A DNA stretch of 29,782 nt from a virus, in IMG/VR virus record IMGVR_UViG_3300024262_000172, positions 1-29,782 of that record, one strand, 5' to 3'. Made by a program: the position numbers and the translations under genes. This document shows positions 13,520-22,526 of the stretch, piece by piece. Each line of letters starts with the position of its first letter. Positions within the stretch are counted from its first letter, which is position 1. The notes beneath the pieces were generated by a model, which was given only the letters and a program-made list of their open reading frames with translations, was not told where the DNA came from and made no database searches.

Positions 13520-15897
13520 TTTTCTGACCAACTTTCCATATTCTCATGCCAATCTATACCAATCAATGGCACTAAAGCCCTCATCTTTTCTACAAAGTTT
13601 TTAACAATTTCCACAATCTGTTTTACAACCTCTTTTTTACAGGGTGTTTCAAGTTCATCATGAATGTTTAAAAGCTGAACTAACCAATCATGTATACCAG
13701 ATGGTTGAATATTCCAAATCTCAACCTGTAAAGCCTTTAATATTTGTGCACCGAAAGACTGAATTTCATGATTTGCCGCAGCCCGCATTGCAGCAGCTTG
13801 AATCGCAAATGCTGCTGCAAATACTGCTGATCTTAATGCCCCACCAACAAATTGCTCTCTATCTCTTCTTTTAATTTTAATCTCAATCCCCATCCACTCT
13901 TCGGGTGGGTCTTCGGCAAGATCAAACAATGCTTTACAAATTTTATTCTCAAGTGTAAAGTACCTTTTAAATCCCAATTTTGACTCTGCATACTCACAAG
14001 GATCTGCCCAAGTTACAATAGTTCCTATCCCACCATCCTGCCTCATCGAACAAAACTTATCAAATATTTTCTTGCGCTCTTGGCCCCAAACTATAAAATC
14101 TCTATTCCAAATCTTTAAAGCATTTTCAGCAGCAGTCTTTGATATTGCAACCCTTACCACAAGTGTATTAGCGTCACCACCATACAAAAGTGCAAAGACG
14201 CCTTGTTTAGCCCTTGAGTATAAATCTTGCTCTCCTGGAAGTTTCTTAGTGGCAAGTATTTGCTCATAAGTATGTCCAGGAAATAAATAAGTTCCAAATA
14301 AAGCATGGATACTTGTTTTAACCCACCCTCTACCCTTGCATTTTTCACAGTTTAAGTCTAAAGCTCCACAAACATGGCAAATTCTTTTAGAGGTTAATAT
14401 CTCTCTAAGTTTAGGGTCACCATAAACTGCATCTGCTAGGCCAACCTCAAAGGCGTCAAAGTCACCACCATTAAGCACCATATCCTCTAAAGCTAAAGTA
14501 AAACAAGACCTAATTTCTTTAGCTCTTTGAATACCTTGTGGATTAAGGTCATCATCTCCTGACATTCTAGTAGACTTGGCTCCAATAATTTTAAATGAAG
14601 CATGAAATCTACCGGCAGAAAGCAATTTATTGAACAAGTTAATATCTTTACCAGCATGACGTATGTCTAAAACTATTTTTGCTCTTTTGGCAGCGGGATG
14701 AAACTCATCAGTCTCTATAAAGCCAATTTCACTACATTTTTCACAGCCAACACCACCGCATACGTGGCAAATCTCTGTTAATCTCCAATTTGAAATTGGC
14801 TCAAGAAGTTTGCCATCAGTTGTCAGTTTTTCATCCTTAACAAGAGCAAGTTGCTCCTGATCATCCATCACTTCACAAAGCCATTCTAAAACTTTCTTTG
14901 GTGAATTAGCTTGAATAGGTGCATTTTCAATTTCTTTTAATTTAGCAGACTTTAAAGCTTGCAATTTCTCAATGTCTACCGCAAAACCTCTCCACCTATT
15001 AACAGCTACCATACAAGCTAAAACCGAATCAACATCATTCATTTCAGGTTCGCCAAAGTACTTATAAAGAAGTCGAGTGTACTTAACATCATCACTTGCA
15101 TACTGTCTATTGAGTTCATTATACCCAAAGAAGGTGATCCAAGTTTGTACTTTTTCTGGCCAAGCACCTTTCCAATCATCAGGAGTTCCAACAGCATAAG
15201 CAAATGGAGCATAGCCAATCTCTTTTGGCTTAGCTTTAACAGGTATCTCAAAATGTCTTATAATAGAACCTTTGTCAATATCTAAACAATCATGTGCTAA
15301 AGCTTTAAGAGCAGTAGAAGGTGCAAATTTTAACACTAGATTTTTAACATCTGGTCTTATAAAACCTAGCTCATCTTTAACATCTTCTATTTGCCACCTT
15401 TTACCCTTTCTTTTTTCAAAATAAATTTCTTTGAGCTTGATTCTTTTCTCTAACTCTATGATGAGAGGTTCTGCTAAAACTGTTGGAACCTTTTTAACTC
15501 TTATATCATCCCTATCCATTAAGCTTTGATATTCAGTTTTTCTAGCATGCAACATTAAATCACAGCATTTAAATGGCTTTAGCACTAATTTACAATCACG
15601 ACCAGTAAATTCATAAGCTGCCATTTCATCTATATGGTCTATTGGATAAGCATCTGGATCATGAAATTGAATTAATATAGTGTAAAGCTTGTATAGATGG
15701 AATACATCAAAGGCTAAATTGAACCCGACAATACCATCTTTATTGTTGATAATTTTTTCAAGTAAAATAATTGTCTCTGAAACTGGAGAAGTCCAAACAT
15801 TGTGAATGACAATTTCACCATCACCTTCAGCATACTGAATTGTGACTATGACTCCATAATAACCAACTGTCTCAGTATCAAAAAATATTGGAGGCAT
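13516..15897 (-). CDS. Family A DNA polymerase with 3'-5' exonuclease
   Basis: A 793-residue replicative polymerase. The exonuclease domain has FDTETVG (D7, E9), GFNLAFD (N60, D64) and YASDD (Y266, D270). The polymerase domain has the template/primer segment RMSGDDDLNPQGIQ (444-457), motif A GGDFDAFEVGLA (D479, E484), motif B K564-x7-YG and motif C IHDE (H746-D747-E748). All catalytic residues are present. Two cysteine clusters are unusual: C377/C380/C385/C388 just before the polymerase core and C507/C510/C517/C520 between motifs A and B, both with DnaJ-like CxxC spacing. It copies phage DNA together with the primase-helicase across the divergent region. It follows two ParB-domain genes in the same operon. 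Confidence 0.95.
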   Translation of the reverse strand: MPPIFFDTETVGYYGVIVTIQYAEGDGEIVIHNVWTSPVSETIILLEKIINNKDGIVGFNLAFDVFHLYKLYTILIQFHDPDAYPIDHIDEMAAYEFTGRDCKLVLKPFKCCDLMLHARKTEYQSLMDRDDIRVKKVPTVLAEPLIIELEKRIKLKEIYFEKRKGKRWQIEDVKDELGFIRPDVKNLVLKFAPSTALKALAHDCLDIDKGSIIRHFEIPVKAKPKEIGYAPFAYAVGTPDDWKGAWPEKVQTWITFFGYNELNRQYASDDVKYTRLLYKYFGEPEMNDVDSVLACMVAVNRWRGFAVDIEKLQALKSAKLKEIENAPIQANSPKKVLEWLCEVMDDQEQLALVKDEKLTTDGKLLEPISNWRLTEICHVCGGVGCEKCSEIGFIETDEFHPAAKRAKIVLDIRHAGKDINLFNKLLSAGRFHASFKIIGAKSTRMSGDDDLNPQGIQRAKEIRSCFTLALEDMVLNGGDFDAFEVGLADAVYGDPKLREILTSKRICHVCGALDLNCEKCKGRGWVKTSIHALFGTYLFPGHTYEQILATKKLPGEQDLYSRAKQGVFALLYGGDANTLVVRVAISKTAAENALKIWNRDFIVWGQERKKIFDKFCSMRQDGGIGTIVTWADPCEYAESKLGFKRYFTLENKICKALFDLAEDPPEEWMGIEIKIKRRDREQFVGGALRSAVFAAAFAIQAAAMRAAANHEIQSFGAQILKALQVEIWNIQPSGIHDWLVQLLNIHDELETPCKKEVVKQIVEIVKNFVEKMRALVPLIGIDWHENMESWSEK

Positions 15898-16814
15898 CAG
15901 CTACTTTTCCTTGACTCTTCTACTTTAGCTTCTTCTTCAGTTATCCCTCTTTCATCTACAACAGGTGGTACATACCAAATCTTATCATTGACTTCAGCAT
16001 AAAACGCACAGTCTTTATAAAACTCCTCACTTGATATATTAGCAGTACACCAAGCTAAAATCCTACTGTGCAAACCAGGGCCAATTGTCTCCATAATGTG
16101 ATCAAGCATCTTACACATTTCACCTTGAGTTCTTTTAACTTTTTGTGTGATGTTTTTCTCACGATGCCTTTCAAGTATTCTCGGTCTCTTTTTACCTTTT
16201 GCTTTAGCATCTTTAACTTCTCTTACATACCGATAAACATCATCTTTATCACCTTTGCGCTGAATAGACCAAAGATCAACCACATCAGTTTGACTTAAAA
16301 CTCCTAATGCAGCTTCCTGTTGTACATCTTCTGGAAGATCAAGCAGATAAAATCTTACTCGAAGATATCCCCAGGACTTTCCAAGTGTTTTTTCAAGTAT
16401 CTCTCTACTTATACCAGCGTTCTTAATTTTCTCAAGAGCTTTAGCTTCTTGAAGGATGTTTAAATCTTGTCTATTAAGATTCTCAGAAAGGTTCATCATT
16501 CTTGCTTCAGCAATAGTCATAGTGTCTTGAACAATAGACTTGATAGTTTCCATTTGATTAACTTTAAAAACTGCAGTATATCTACGATAACCAGCAACTA
16601 ATAAGTATTCTGCTGTACAAGTTGAATCCACTTTCAAGGCATTTTTAATGTTACCTGATAAAGGGATGACGACAACTGGTTGGATAAGATCGTGCTCTTG
16701 AATATCCTTAGCTAACTCTACAACTTCTAAAGGTGTAATCCAACCCCTACTATTAAAGTTGTTATCAGCTAAAATCTGTTCTTTCCTTAAGTGCAGAATA
16801 ACATCACCAGACAT
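15897..16814 (-). CDS. ParB-like DNA-binding protein
   Basis: A 305-residue ParB/Spo0J-type protein. The N-terminal domain has AGYRRYTAV (residues 74-82, the GxRRxxA box) and SENLNRQDLNILQEAKAL (from 110), the ENxxRxDL motif of ParB. A helix-turn-helix-like stretch (GISREILEKTLGKSWGYLRV) follows, and the C-terminal part is basic then acidic. In phages such proteins act as partition proteins, regulators or replication cofactors; which applies here is not known. The ATG follows AAGGAG. It overlaps both neighbours, including the polymerase, by one to eleven bases. Confidence 0.82.
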   Translation of the reverse strand: MSGDVILHLRKEQILADNNFNSRGWITPLEVVELAKDIQEHDLIQPVVVIPLSGNIKNALKVDSTCTAEYLLVAGYRRYTAVFKVNQMETIKSIVQDTMTIAEARMMNLSENLNRQDLNILQEAKALEKIKNAGISREILEKTLGKSWGYLRVRFYLLDLPEDVQQEAALGVLSQTDVVDLWSIQRKGDKDDVYRYVREVKDAKAKGKKRPRILERHREKNITQKVKRTQGEMCKMLDHIMETIGPGLHSRILAWCTANISSEEFYKDCAFYAEVNDKIWYVPPVVDERGITEEEAKVEESRKSS

Positions 16815-17166
16815 TTTTAATCTCCTTCAAAGTGACCTTATTTGATTCAGCTATTTTTATGCTATTTATTTCACAAAGCTTTAAATCAGGAATTATAATT
16901 GCAGAAATGGACTTTGCTTTATTGATAGCAAACACTGCTACCCACCTTAAATAACCATTTACAAGAAAATACTTTGCAGGACTATCAGTTGAATAAAACT
17001 TTTCTCGAAGTTCATCTGTAAAATCAGTAACAATAACTGAACTGATAAGCCCAATTTCTTTAACTGACTGCGCAACCTTAATAACACACTCATTATGAGC
17101 ATCAAAACGAGCGAAAGATGGTTCAAACCAAACATCATTAGGCTTTAAGCTAACCACTTGATACAT
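16804..17166 (-). CDS. Short ParB N-terminal-domain protein
   Basis: Start MYQVVSLKPNDVWFEP follows GAGAGGAGA; 120 residues. It has VNGYLRWVAVFAIN (69-82), equivalent to the GxRRxxA box of its neighbour, and similar flanking strands, but lacks the helix-turn-helix and C-terminal parts of ParB. It is therefore a single-domain ParB relative, perhaps a partner or antagonist of the full-length protein encoded next (inference). It is the first gene behind a copy of the conserved promoter-like element. Confidence 0.7.
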   Translation of the reverse strand: MYQVVSLKPNDVWFEPSFARFDAHNECVIKVAQSVKEIGLISSVIVTDFTDELREKFYSTDSPAKYFLVNGYLRWVAVFAINKAKSISAIIIPDLKLCEINSIKIAESNKVTLKEIKNVW

Positions 17167-17190
17167 TACTTCTCCTCTCAATTAAAAGAC

Positions 17191-17234
17191 GCCACTATAA
17201 TATATAACGACACTTCTTTTAACTTCGGAAAATT
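17191..17234 (-). promoter_or_regulatory. Conserved promoter-like element, copy 3
   Basis: On the minus strand TTTTCCGAAGT is followed after 14 bases (ending CG) by TTATATATTATAG, in the same arrangement as the two copies near 23655-23697 and 23834-23877. It ends about 27 bases before the ATG of the short ParB-domain gene and directly follows the helicase stop codon, so it probably starts an internal transcript for the ParB-domain and polymerase genes. Confidence 0.7.
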
Positions 17235-17237
17235 ATT

Positions 17238-20200
17238 TTACGTACTCCAATAATTTCTTTCTACCTTTTCGCCGTCTAATGCTTGTGATAACTCTCCCAT
17301 ACTCAAATTTTGCAGGTCTTTTTTCAATTGTAGGTTATCCAAAACCAATTGATCGCTTTCTAAACAAATTAAATCTACTATTAGAGCACCTCTATTAATA
17401 TCCATCCCAGGTCGATGAAAGCGATCTTCAGCTTGCATCCTCGCACCACCGTCAAAATCATTTGAATAAAACATTTCAATAGGCGAACCAGTTAAAGTAA
17501 GTGCCATACCTCCAGCCTTTGGTTGACCTATAAAACAAACCTTAGGATACTGAATTCGAAGCTCATCAAATTTAAAATGAGACTTATCCATAGCATCTAG
17601 TAAAATATCACTACTTATCACTGACCCGTCAGGATTTTTACCAACATAGCCGCGACCATCAACCTTTAAAGTTGCCCAACCAGCCTTTCTGATTAAATCG
17701 CCAAGTCTTTCAATTGTTCCAGTAAAACCACCCCAAACTATAAAACGCCCTACATCTTCATACTCATCAAGATAAGAAAGTAAGACATCATCTTTTGGTG
17801 ATTTTACCTCATTAGTTGTCCTCTCAAATTTAAGAACTTTGCCTTCTCCACCACATTTAGGGCATACATCTTCAGACTTTGTATATTTATATTTTGTAAC
17901 ATCAACTGGTTCCAATAAATTCGGTTCTTCACCTTGCCAAATTAAGGCTCTACCTTCACCTAAGCATTCCGGGCAGGTTACTTCACCGGATGGTGCTTTC
18001 CCATACTGAAAACCATCAGACAATTCTCGCAACAAATTCAAAGCTTGTACTGATCTTCTTGAATTTGCTACAATAGCTTTCGCAGCCCTTAACATACTTG
18101 GAGTAGGCTTAATATTAATAATTTTATACTGTTTCTCTGGTAAGTCTAAACAATCTTTTTTAAATTTAACTAATACCAAACCATTAAGCCTTCTATAAAG
18201 TCTTTGAACTTCATTAATTGATTTTATGTAAGGATGGTACTCTGGATTTTTAACCTTTATAACTCTTTTTTCTGGCTCTGGAACTTGTTTGCCCTCTCTA
18301 ATAGCCTTCACAATTAATTCAACATCTTGGAGAGGAACATCTTCCTCCCTTTCAAAATATTCAATATGATTCTCATGCTCCTCAAGTTCACCGCAGATTT
18401 TACATTTTAATTCATTATCAAGCCAGCTAACTAAGGCTTTATATACACCACCGGTCATCGACTCTTTCTGCTCAGTTATACAAAGTCTATCTTTGAACTT
18501 AAAAATATTTCCCTCGCGTATAAATCCTGGCATTGCCACCTCACAATTATGAACCACTATACCATTAGCAGCAAACTTTTTTATTTTATTTACACTACAA
18601 TTATAAACTTTTTGTTTACCTTTATTAACAGTACCAGTAAACGTTACAAGATTATTTGAGGGCCAATTATGTTTATTTTTTATCCTTTCTTGCAGTAAAT
18701 TTTGTTTTCTATCACTTTGAAAACCTATTCTTTCATAAAAGTGAACAGCATCTTGACTAGTTATTAAAAGAACACTTGCGTCTTTACTATAAATTATTCT
18801 ACCTTCAATTTTAGATTGTTGTGCTTTTCGTGTATACCAACTTGATTTTATACCAAAATACAAAAGAATTCTTTGAACTGCTTTAATTCTATTTTTATCA
18901 GTTTGACTAAATCCAATCCTTAATTTATCCTTATTTACTGTACCATCAGTATCAAAAAGACCACTTAATAATCCTTTTAAAAACTCAGAAGATGTTTCAC
19001 TTTCAATATATCCATTTATTTGTTTATCAGTACTTAACCTATATTGATAAATTAAATTTTGTAAATGACTATGAAAAATATTAAATCTTTTTACTTTTTC
19101 TTCAAAACAGATATTTAAATCAGAAGGAAAATAGCCTATTACTTTCTGCAATAAACTAAAATCATCTTTCCAAAAAGATAATCTACCATACAGTCTATTA
19201 CCATTTTTATAAACATTACCATCACCAATTAATAAACCAACTAAGTAACCATCTTCAAAAGTTCCAACACCCTCTTTTATAAAACTACTCTCGATATTTA
19301 AGACTAATTTATAACCAGATTTTAGTTCTTGAACAGGTATAAATGTTCTAAAACCATCAAAGTCAACCTCTAAGGGATGATTACATGTGGCCTCAAAATT
19401 ATAACCTTCTTTAGTTTGAATTTCATAGACAACCTTCTCTCCAGTTTTTATGAAACCTTTTGATTTATAATTTCTACCATCCACACGAGCATAAAATGGT
19501 ATATTTACCAAATCTTGAATCTGTCTTGGGCCGGTTGAAGTAGTCACCCAAGTATCAGAAGTAAGGCATTGATGCCACCAGTCTTCAGGTGTGCGTGGAG
19601 CAGGTGTACCAGTCATTAAAACAACGTAACCATTTTCCTTATGCTCAGCGCGCACTGCATTAGCAACTGCCATTGCACACTGACTCCTTTTGGCTGTTGG
19701 ATTTTTGATTTTTGGGGACTCATCAAATATTAGAAATTTTGGAGCTGGCCAACCATCTTCCCAAGTATTAAGTACTTTAACTAATTTTTCATAAGTCAAC
19801 ATTTTCGGGTTAACAGTGCAATTCCACTTAAGTAACTCCCTTGCAACAGCAAATACACCAGACTTTGGCCCAATATACCAAACATCACCATCTTCAAGCA
19901 TTAAACTTTCGGCTGCCTCGAGTGCAGCTAAAGTCTTGCCTGTACCCATTTCACCAGCTATAATGCAATAATTCCTAGAAAGGATATGTTGTGCCATCTC
20001 AACTTGATGTGCAAACAAGTTATCTCTTTTTGGCTTAAACTCAATCAATGGCTTATCATAATTCTCGTAAGGATTCTTGCCCATTAAAAAATTTAGTTGA
20101 AACCAGTTTCTAAAGTTATCATGAATTGACCATATTTTTGAGTCTGGGTGCCACCTTGCACCAGACATCACTTTAATTTCGGCTATCAATTTCTTATTAT

Positions 20201-20297
20201 AATTAAATTTAAGGAAGAGTAAGCCCTTCTGCTTGCTCACAGTTACTGGATACCAATAACCACCAATCTTGATTTTTATTTCGCTAACAGTTGACAT
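17238..20297 (-). CDS. SNF2-type superfamily 2 helicase interrupted by an intein
   Basis: From the ATG after GGGGAG the precursor is 1019 residues. The host protein has AGEMGTGKT (114-122, Walker A), IFDESPKIKN (D192-E193, Walker B) and LMTGTPAP (motif III). After the intein come a CKIC-x-H-x-x-H type cluster, two CxxCxGxG zinc motifs (CPECLGEG near 775 and CPKCGGEG near 812), GGMALTLTGSP and QAEDRFHRPG (955-964, motif VI of SNF2-like enzymes). Without the intein it would be about 678 residues. Such phage proteins translocate on or remodel DNA in replication or recombination. The intein must splice to restore the protein because it separates motif III from the C-terminal helicase lobe. Confidence 0.92.
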   Translation of the reverse strand: MSTVSEIKIKIGGYWYPVTVSKQKGLLFLKFNYNKKLIAEIKVMSGARWHPDSKIWSIHDNFRNWFQLNFLMGKNPYENYDKPLIEFKPKRDNLFAHQVEMAQHILSRNYCIIAGEMGTGKTLAALEAAESLMLEDGDVWYIGPKSGVFAVARELLKWNCTVNPKMLTYEKLVKVLNTWEDGWPAPKFLIFDESPKIKNPTAKRSQCAMAVANAVRAEHKENGYVVLMTGTPAPRTPEDWWHQCLTSDTWVTTSTGPRQIQDLVNIPFYARVDGRNYKSKGFIKTGEKVVYEIQTKEGYNFEATCNHPLEVDFDGFRTFIPVQELKSGYKLVLNIESSFIKEGVGTFEDGYLVGLLIGDGNVYKNGNRLYGRLSFWKDDFSLLQKVIGYFPSDLNICFEEKVKRFNIFHSHLQNLIYQYRLSTDKQINGYIESETSSEFLKGLLSGLFDTDGTVNKDKLRIGFSQTDKNRIKAVQRILLYFGIKSSWYTRKAQQSKIEGRIIYSKDASVLLITSQDAVHFYERIGFQSDRKQNLLQERIKNKHNWPSNNLVTFTGTVNKGKQKVYNCSVNKIKKFAANGIVVHNCEVAMPGFIREGNIFKFKDRLCITEQKESMTGGVYKALVSWLDNELKCKICGELEEHENHIEYFEREEDVPLQDVELIVKAIREGKQVPEPEKRVIKVKNPEYHPYIKSINEVQRLYRRLNGLVLVKFKKDCLDLPEKQYKIINIKPTPSMLRAAKAIVANSRRSVQALNLLRELSDGFQYGKAPSGEVTCPECLGEGRALIWQGEEPNLLEPVDVTKYKYTKSEDVCPKCGGEGKVLKFERTTNEVKSPKDDVLLSYLDEYEDVGRFIVWGGFTGTIERLGDLIRKAGWATLKVDGRGYVGKNPDGSVISSDILLDAMDKSHFKFDELRIQYPKVCFIGQPKAGGMALTLTGSPIEMFYSNDFDGGARMQAEDRFHRPGMDINRGALIVDLICLESDQLVLDNLQLKKDLQNLSMGELSQALDGEKVERNYWST
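18546..19568 (-). other. Intein with LAGLIDADG homing endonuclease in the helicase
   Basis: A 341-residue insertion from C244 (CLTSDTW) to N584 (GIVVHN), followed by Cys of the C-extein (HN|C), which are the expected splice-junction residues. The block B T-x-x-H motif is ATCNHPLEV. Two endonuclease motifs are present: YLVGLLIGDG and LLSGLFDTDG, each with the acidic active-site residue. It sits just after helicase motif III. It is clearly related to the intein in the primase. Confidence 0.93.
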
Positions 20298-20308
20298 CAA
20301 ACTCCCCT

Positions 20309-20497
20309 TTAAAATGGTCTATACTTATCAATCCATTCTACAAACTCAAGATAAGTCATATCATTTACGGCTATGAATCCAAATGAAAGCTTTCTATCTA
20401 TTGGTTTTTCTTCTTCAATATCTCGCTTCTTTGCAACCTTATCAAAGAAATCATCTTTAACATGACCAAAATCTGGAATTAAAAAGTTATCTACCAT
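20309..20497 (-). CDS. Small unknown protein
   Basis: A 62-residue acidic/charged protein (FDKVAKKRDIEEEKPIDRKL) ending YLEFVEWIDKYRPF. The ribosome binding site is weak. It fills the gap between the helicase and the next gene in the same direction, which is the main support. Not recognised. Confidence 0.5.
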   Translation of the reverse strand: MVDNFLIPDFGHVKDDFFDKVAKKRDIEEEKPIDRKLSFGFIAVNDMTYLEFVEWIDKYRPF

Positions 20498-20503
20498 CCA
20501 GCA

Positions 20504-20764
20504 TCACCCAAAATCATCAGAGGTTACTTCTTCAAACCACCAATTATATCTACTTTCTTTCGCTGCTAAAGACCTTGAAAGTGTTATGGCTCTTGTCTTA
20601 TTAGCTTGATTCATAAAGTCACAAAGTAAATTTAATAAAAACTTAACATTACGCCCACCAACGTGTGTATATACATCATGCTCAGTTAAAAGCTTAGTAC
20701 CATTAAGCCAAAGTTCATAGTCACCTGCTCTAAATGGGTTATCTGTGAGTTTAATTTTGTACAT
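20504..20764 (-). CDS. Small unknown protein, tandem paralogue 1
   Basis: An 86-residue protein with GGGAAG before MYKIKLTDN. It is clearly related to its upstream neighbour: both start MYKI, share an x-Y-x-(I/L)-W/Y-LNG strand turn, a DVY/DIY segment, LCD/LCN, then TLS-SL-AKESR and W-FE. A beta-hairpin start followed by helices is likely. No known family recognised; arose by local duplication. Confidence 0.7.
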   Translation of the reverse strand: MYKIKLTDNPFRAGDYELWLNGTKLLTEHDVYTHVGGRNVKFLLNLLCDFMNQANKTRAITLSRSLAAKESRYNWWFEEVTSDDFG

Positions 20765-20779
20765 CTTACTTCCCTAACA

Positions 20780-21121
20780 TTATCGAAAGCTATCTGGAAA
20801 ACCGCCAACAATATCAAGCATATTTAAGTAATCGTCATCATCATCCCATTGATGATGATCATTAGATGTAACTATATAAGCTTTTCTTGCTGTTACCGCC
20901 TCAAACCATTTAATATTTCTGCTTTCTTTTGCTACCAAAGACCCTGATAAAGTTAAAGGTTGTCTGTTATTCTCTCCATTTAAAGTGTTACAAAGAACCT
21001 CCATAAGTTGCTGCACATTAAGGTCCTCAACAGCTTTATATATATCAATTTCATTCAAAATCTGTACACCATTTAAGTAGATGTGATAATCACCATCTGG
21101 ATCAACTTCAATTTTGTACAT
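20780..21121 (-). CDS. Small unknown protein, tandem paralogue 2
   Basis: A 113-residue relative of the previous gene, with the same leader AGGAAGTAAG-ATG-TACAA. It shares the core (about residues 1-77) and carries an extra C-terminal tail with a DDDDDY acidic run. The match between the two proteins is good along their common length, which indicates tandem duplication. Function unknown. Confidence 0.7.
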   Translation of the reverse strand: MYKIEVDPDGDYHIYLNGVQILNEIDIYKAVEDLNVQQLMEVLCNTLNGENNRQPLTLSGSLVAKESRNIKWFEAVTARKAYIVTSNDHHQWDDDDDYLNMLDIVGGFPDSFR

Positions 21122-21122
21122 C

Positions 21123-21602
21123 TTACTTCCTCTTTAAAACAAAGGTACCATCACTTAATGAAGCTTTAGTAAATAAGCTAAAAATTGGCTTAAATCCGCT
21201 TTTTTGAAGTAACAAAAACAAGCAGTTTCCAATATATCTAATTGAAATCTGCTTGTTTTCATTACAAAGGATAATAACAGTTTGCCAAAAAGTATATAAA
21301 TCTCCGGTTACCAGAACCAAATCATTTTCAAAACCATCCCAACGTGAGTTTTTGCAAGTACAGTACTTAATTAACTCAGAACAAACACTTTTCGAGGCTT
21401 TAATGAAAAAGCCACAATAAACATGCCCCCAAAGGTGAGAATTTGTTAAATCAAAAGCGTTTAAAGACTCAAGAAAAGCTGAAGGTTTGTTTAAATCAAG
21501 CGGAAGTTGTGGATTTTCGTTTAAAGTTGATTTCCAAAGCTCTACATAAGACTGAAAATTAATCTGGAGAAAACTTGCTGGTTTTACAATGATACCATTC
21601 AT
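21123..21602 (-). CDS. Unknown protein
   Basis: A 159-residue protein with several Cys and hydrophobic stretches (NCLFLLLQKSGFKPIFSLFT), no signal peptide and no clear membrane span. There is no strong ribosome binding site. A terminator hairpin lies directly upstream, so it depends on read-through or an unseen promoter. Family not recognised. Confidence 0.6.
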   Translation of the reverse strand: MNGIIVKPASFLQINFQSYVELWKSTLNENPQLPLDLNKPSAFLESLNAFDLTNSHLWGHVYCGFFIKASKSVCSELIKYCTCKNSRWDGFENDLVLVTGDLYTFWQTVIILCNENKQISIRYIGNCLFLLLQKSGFKPIFSLFTKASLSDGTFVLKRK

Positions 21603-21611
21603 AATATAAAT

Positions 21612-21657
21612 CTTTAATAAAGGTGGGATTAGGAGCCGCGAGAACCTAATCCCACCT
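21612..21657 (-). terminator. Rho-independent-type terminator after the putative SSB gene
   Basis: A perfect 13-base stem, AGGTGGGATTAGG / CCTAATCCCACCT, with an 11-base loop lies 13 bases after the stop codon of the upstream gene and is followed on the minus strand by TTATTAAAG. The strong stem and short T-rich run fit an intrinsic terminator or attenuator in the middle of the leftward block. Confidence 0.75.
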
Positions 21658-21669
21658 ATTGCCCATCAA

Positions 21670-22347
21670 TTAGCGATCCCGACCAGCCTCATCGCTCTCA
21701 TCTTCATCAGACGCTTTCTCAACTGATACGGTAGGATTGAGAAAAGTGTTGACTACTTTTTCAAACTGTCCAGCCCCAGGCATAGGACTGATTGGCAAAT
21801 TGTGTGGAACACAAAGCGGTGCAAACCACTTATACTTTTTAGTCTCAATTTTCTGAGACTTCAAAGTAGCTGAATTCCTCATCAATGCCTTCAAACTCTT
21901 CGCTTCATTGCGTGAAGATATACTCCCCATAAAGAAGGTTACAAACTCTGAACATTCAGGCAACCAAAGTAAGAACTCTGGCCCATACATACAACCAGAT
22001 TCCTTTTCATTGTCTGCCCTTTCCTGAATCCTTTGAAATTCAGGGTGAGCAGGATCGTAGCAAGAAACAGTCTCCGCTCCAAGTTCCAGTGCCTTGGGCC
22101 TCCAAGAAACTACAAGACAATCAACTTCTTCACCAGCATCCACTATGTTTTTCTTACCTTTCACAATACCATAGTGGTTTGCAGAAATCAACCCATCTTC
22201 AACTGCTTCAGTACGACTTGTACAAAGTTGAAGTCTTGGAAGAAACTTAGACGATGACGCAACCATCTCAAAGTTTGTGTCATCGTACTTATCCAATTTA
22301 ACATTTTTCTCTAACTCTGCAAGTTGATTAGTTTCTTCGTCACTCAT
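21670..22347 (-). CDS. Conserved phage protein, possible single-strand DNA binding protein
   Basis: A 225-residue protein with FLPRLQLCTSRTEAVEDGLI, HYGIVKGKKNIVDAGEEVDC and VVSWRPKALELGAE, a combination I associate with a phage protein family of unknown function found near replication genes. The C-terminal end is acidic and disordered (SVEKASDEDESDEAGRDR), as in single-strand DNA binding proteins that recruit partners through such tails. Its position just behind the ParB-like gene and ahead of the helicase fits. SSB activity is inference only. Its codon use looks more G/C-rich than many neighbours, possibly a sign of high expression. Confidence 0.6.
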   Translation of the reverse strand: MSDEETNQLAELEKNVKLDKYDDTNFEMVASSSKFLPRLQLCTSRTEAVEDGLISANHYGIVKGKKNIVDAGEEVDCLVVSWRPKALELGAETVSCYDPAHPEFQRIQERADNEKESGCMYGPEFLLWLPECSEFVTFFMGSISSRNEAKSLKALMRNSATLKSQKIETKKYKWFAPLCVPHNLPISPMPGAGQFEKVVNTFLNPTVSVEKASDEDESDEAGRDR

Positions 22348-22392
22348 GTTTACAATTCCTTTTAAGTGTTTAATTTGCAGGATGTGTAATAA

Positions 22393-22461
22393 TGGTTGGT
22401 GATCTACAAAGTCGTCTGATTCGCCACTCGTAAGTCTTGAATCTAACTTCTACACCAACCA
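22393..22461 (-). other. Inverted repeat forming a structured leader of unknown role
   Basis: TGGTTGGTG and CACCAACCA can pair to enclose about 51 bases containing a smaller hairpin. It lies between the ParB terminator and the next gene, in the untranslated leader of that gene. It recalls a tRNA outline but lacks a proper T-arm and the right length, so I list it only as structure. Confidence 0.4.
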
Positions 22462-22464
22462 AAG

Positions 22465-22507
22465 ATTAAAAGGTGTATAGGACTCTCCTGCGAAAATCCT
22501 ATACCTT
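22465..22507 (-). terminator. Terminator after the ParB-like gene
   Basis: On the minus strand GTATAGGA and TCCTATAC pair around a 14-base loop, the stem extends with one bulge, and TTTTAATCTTT follows. This lies about 20 bases after the ParB-like gene stop and would separate it from the next gene at least partly. Confidence 0.65.
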
Positions 22508-22526
22508 AGATGGAGAACATCTCCAA

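Noticed and set aside
22393-22461. tRNA gene on either strand
   Set aside because: The closing stem looks like an acceptor stem, but the middle is five bases too short, there is no GTTCGAATC-type T-loop, and no clear anticodon arm.
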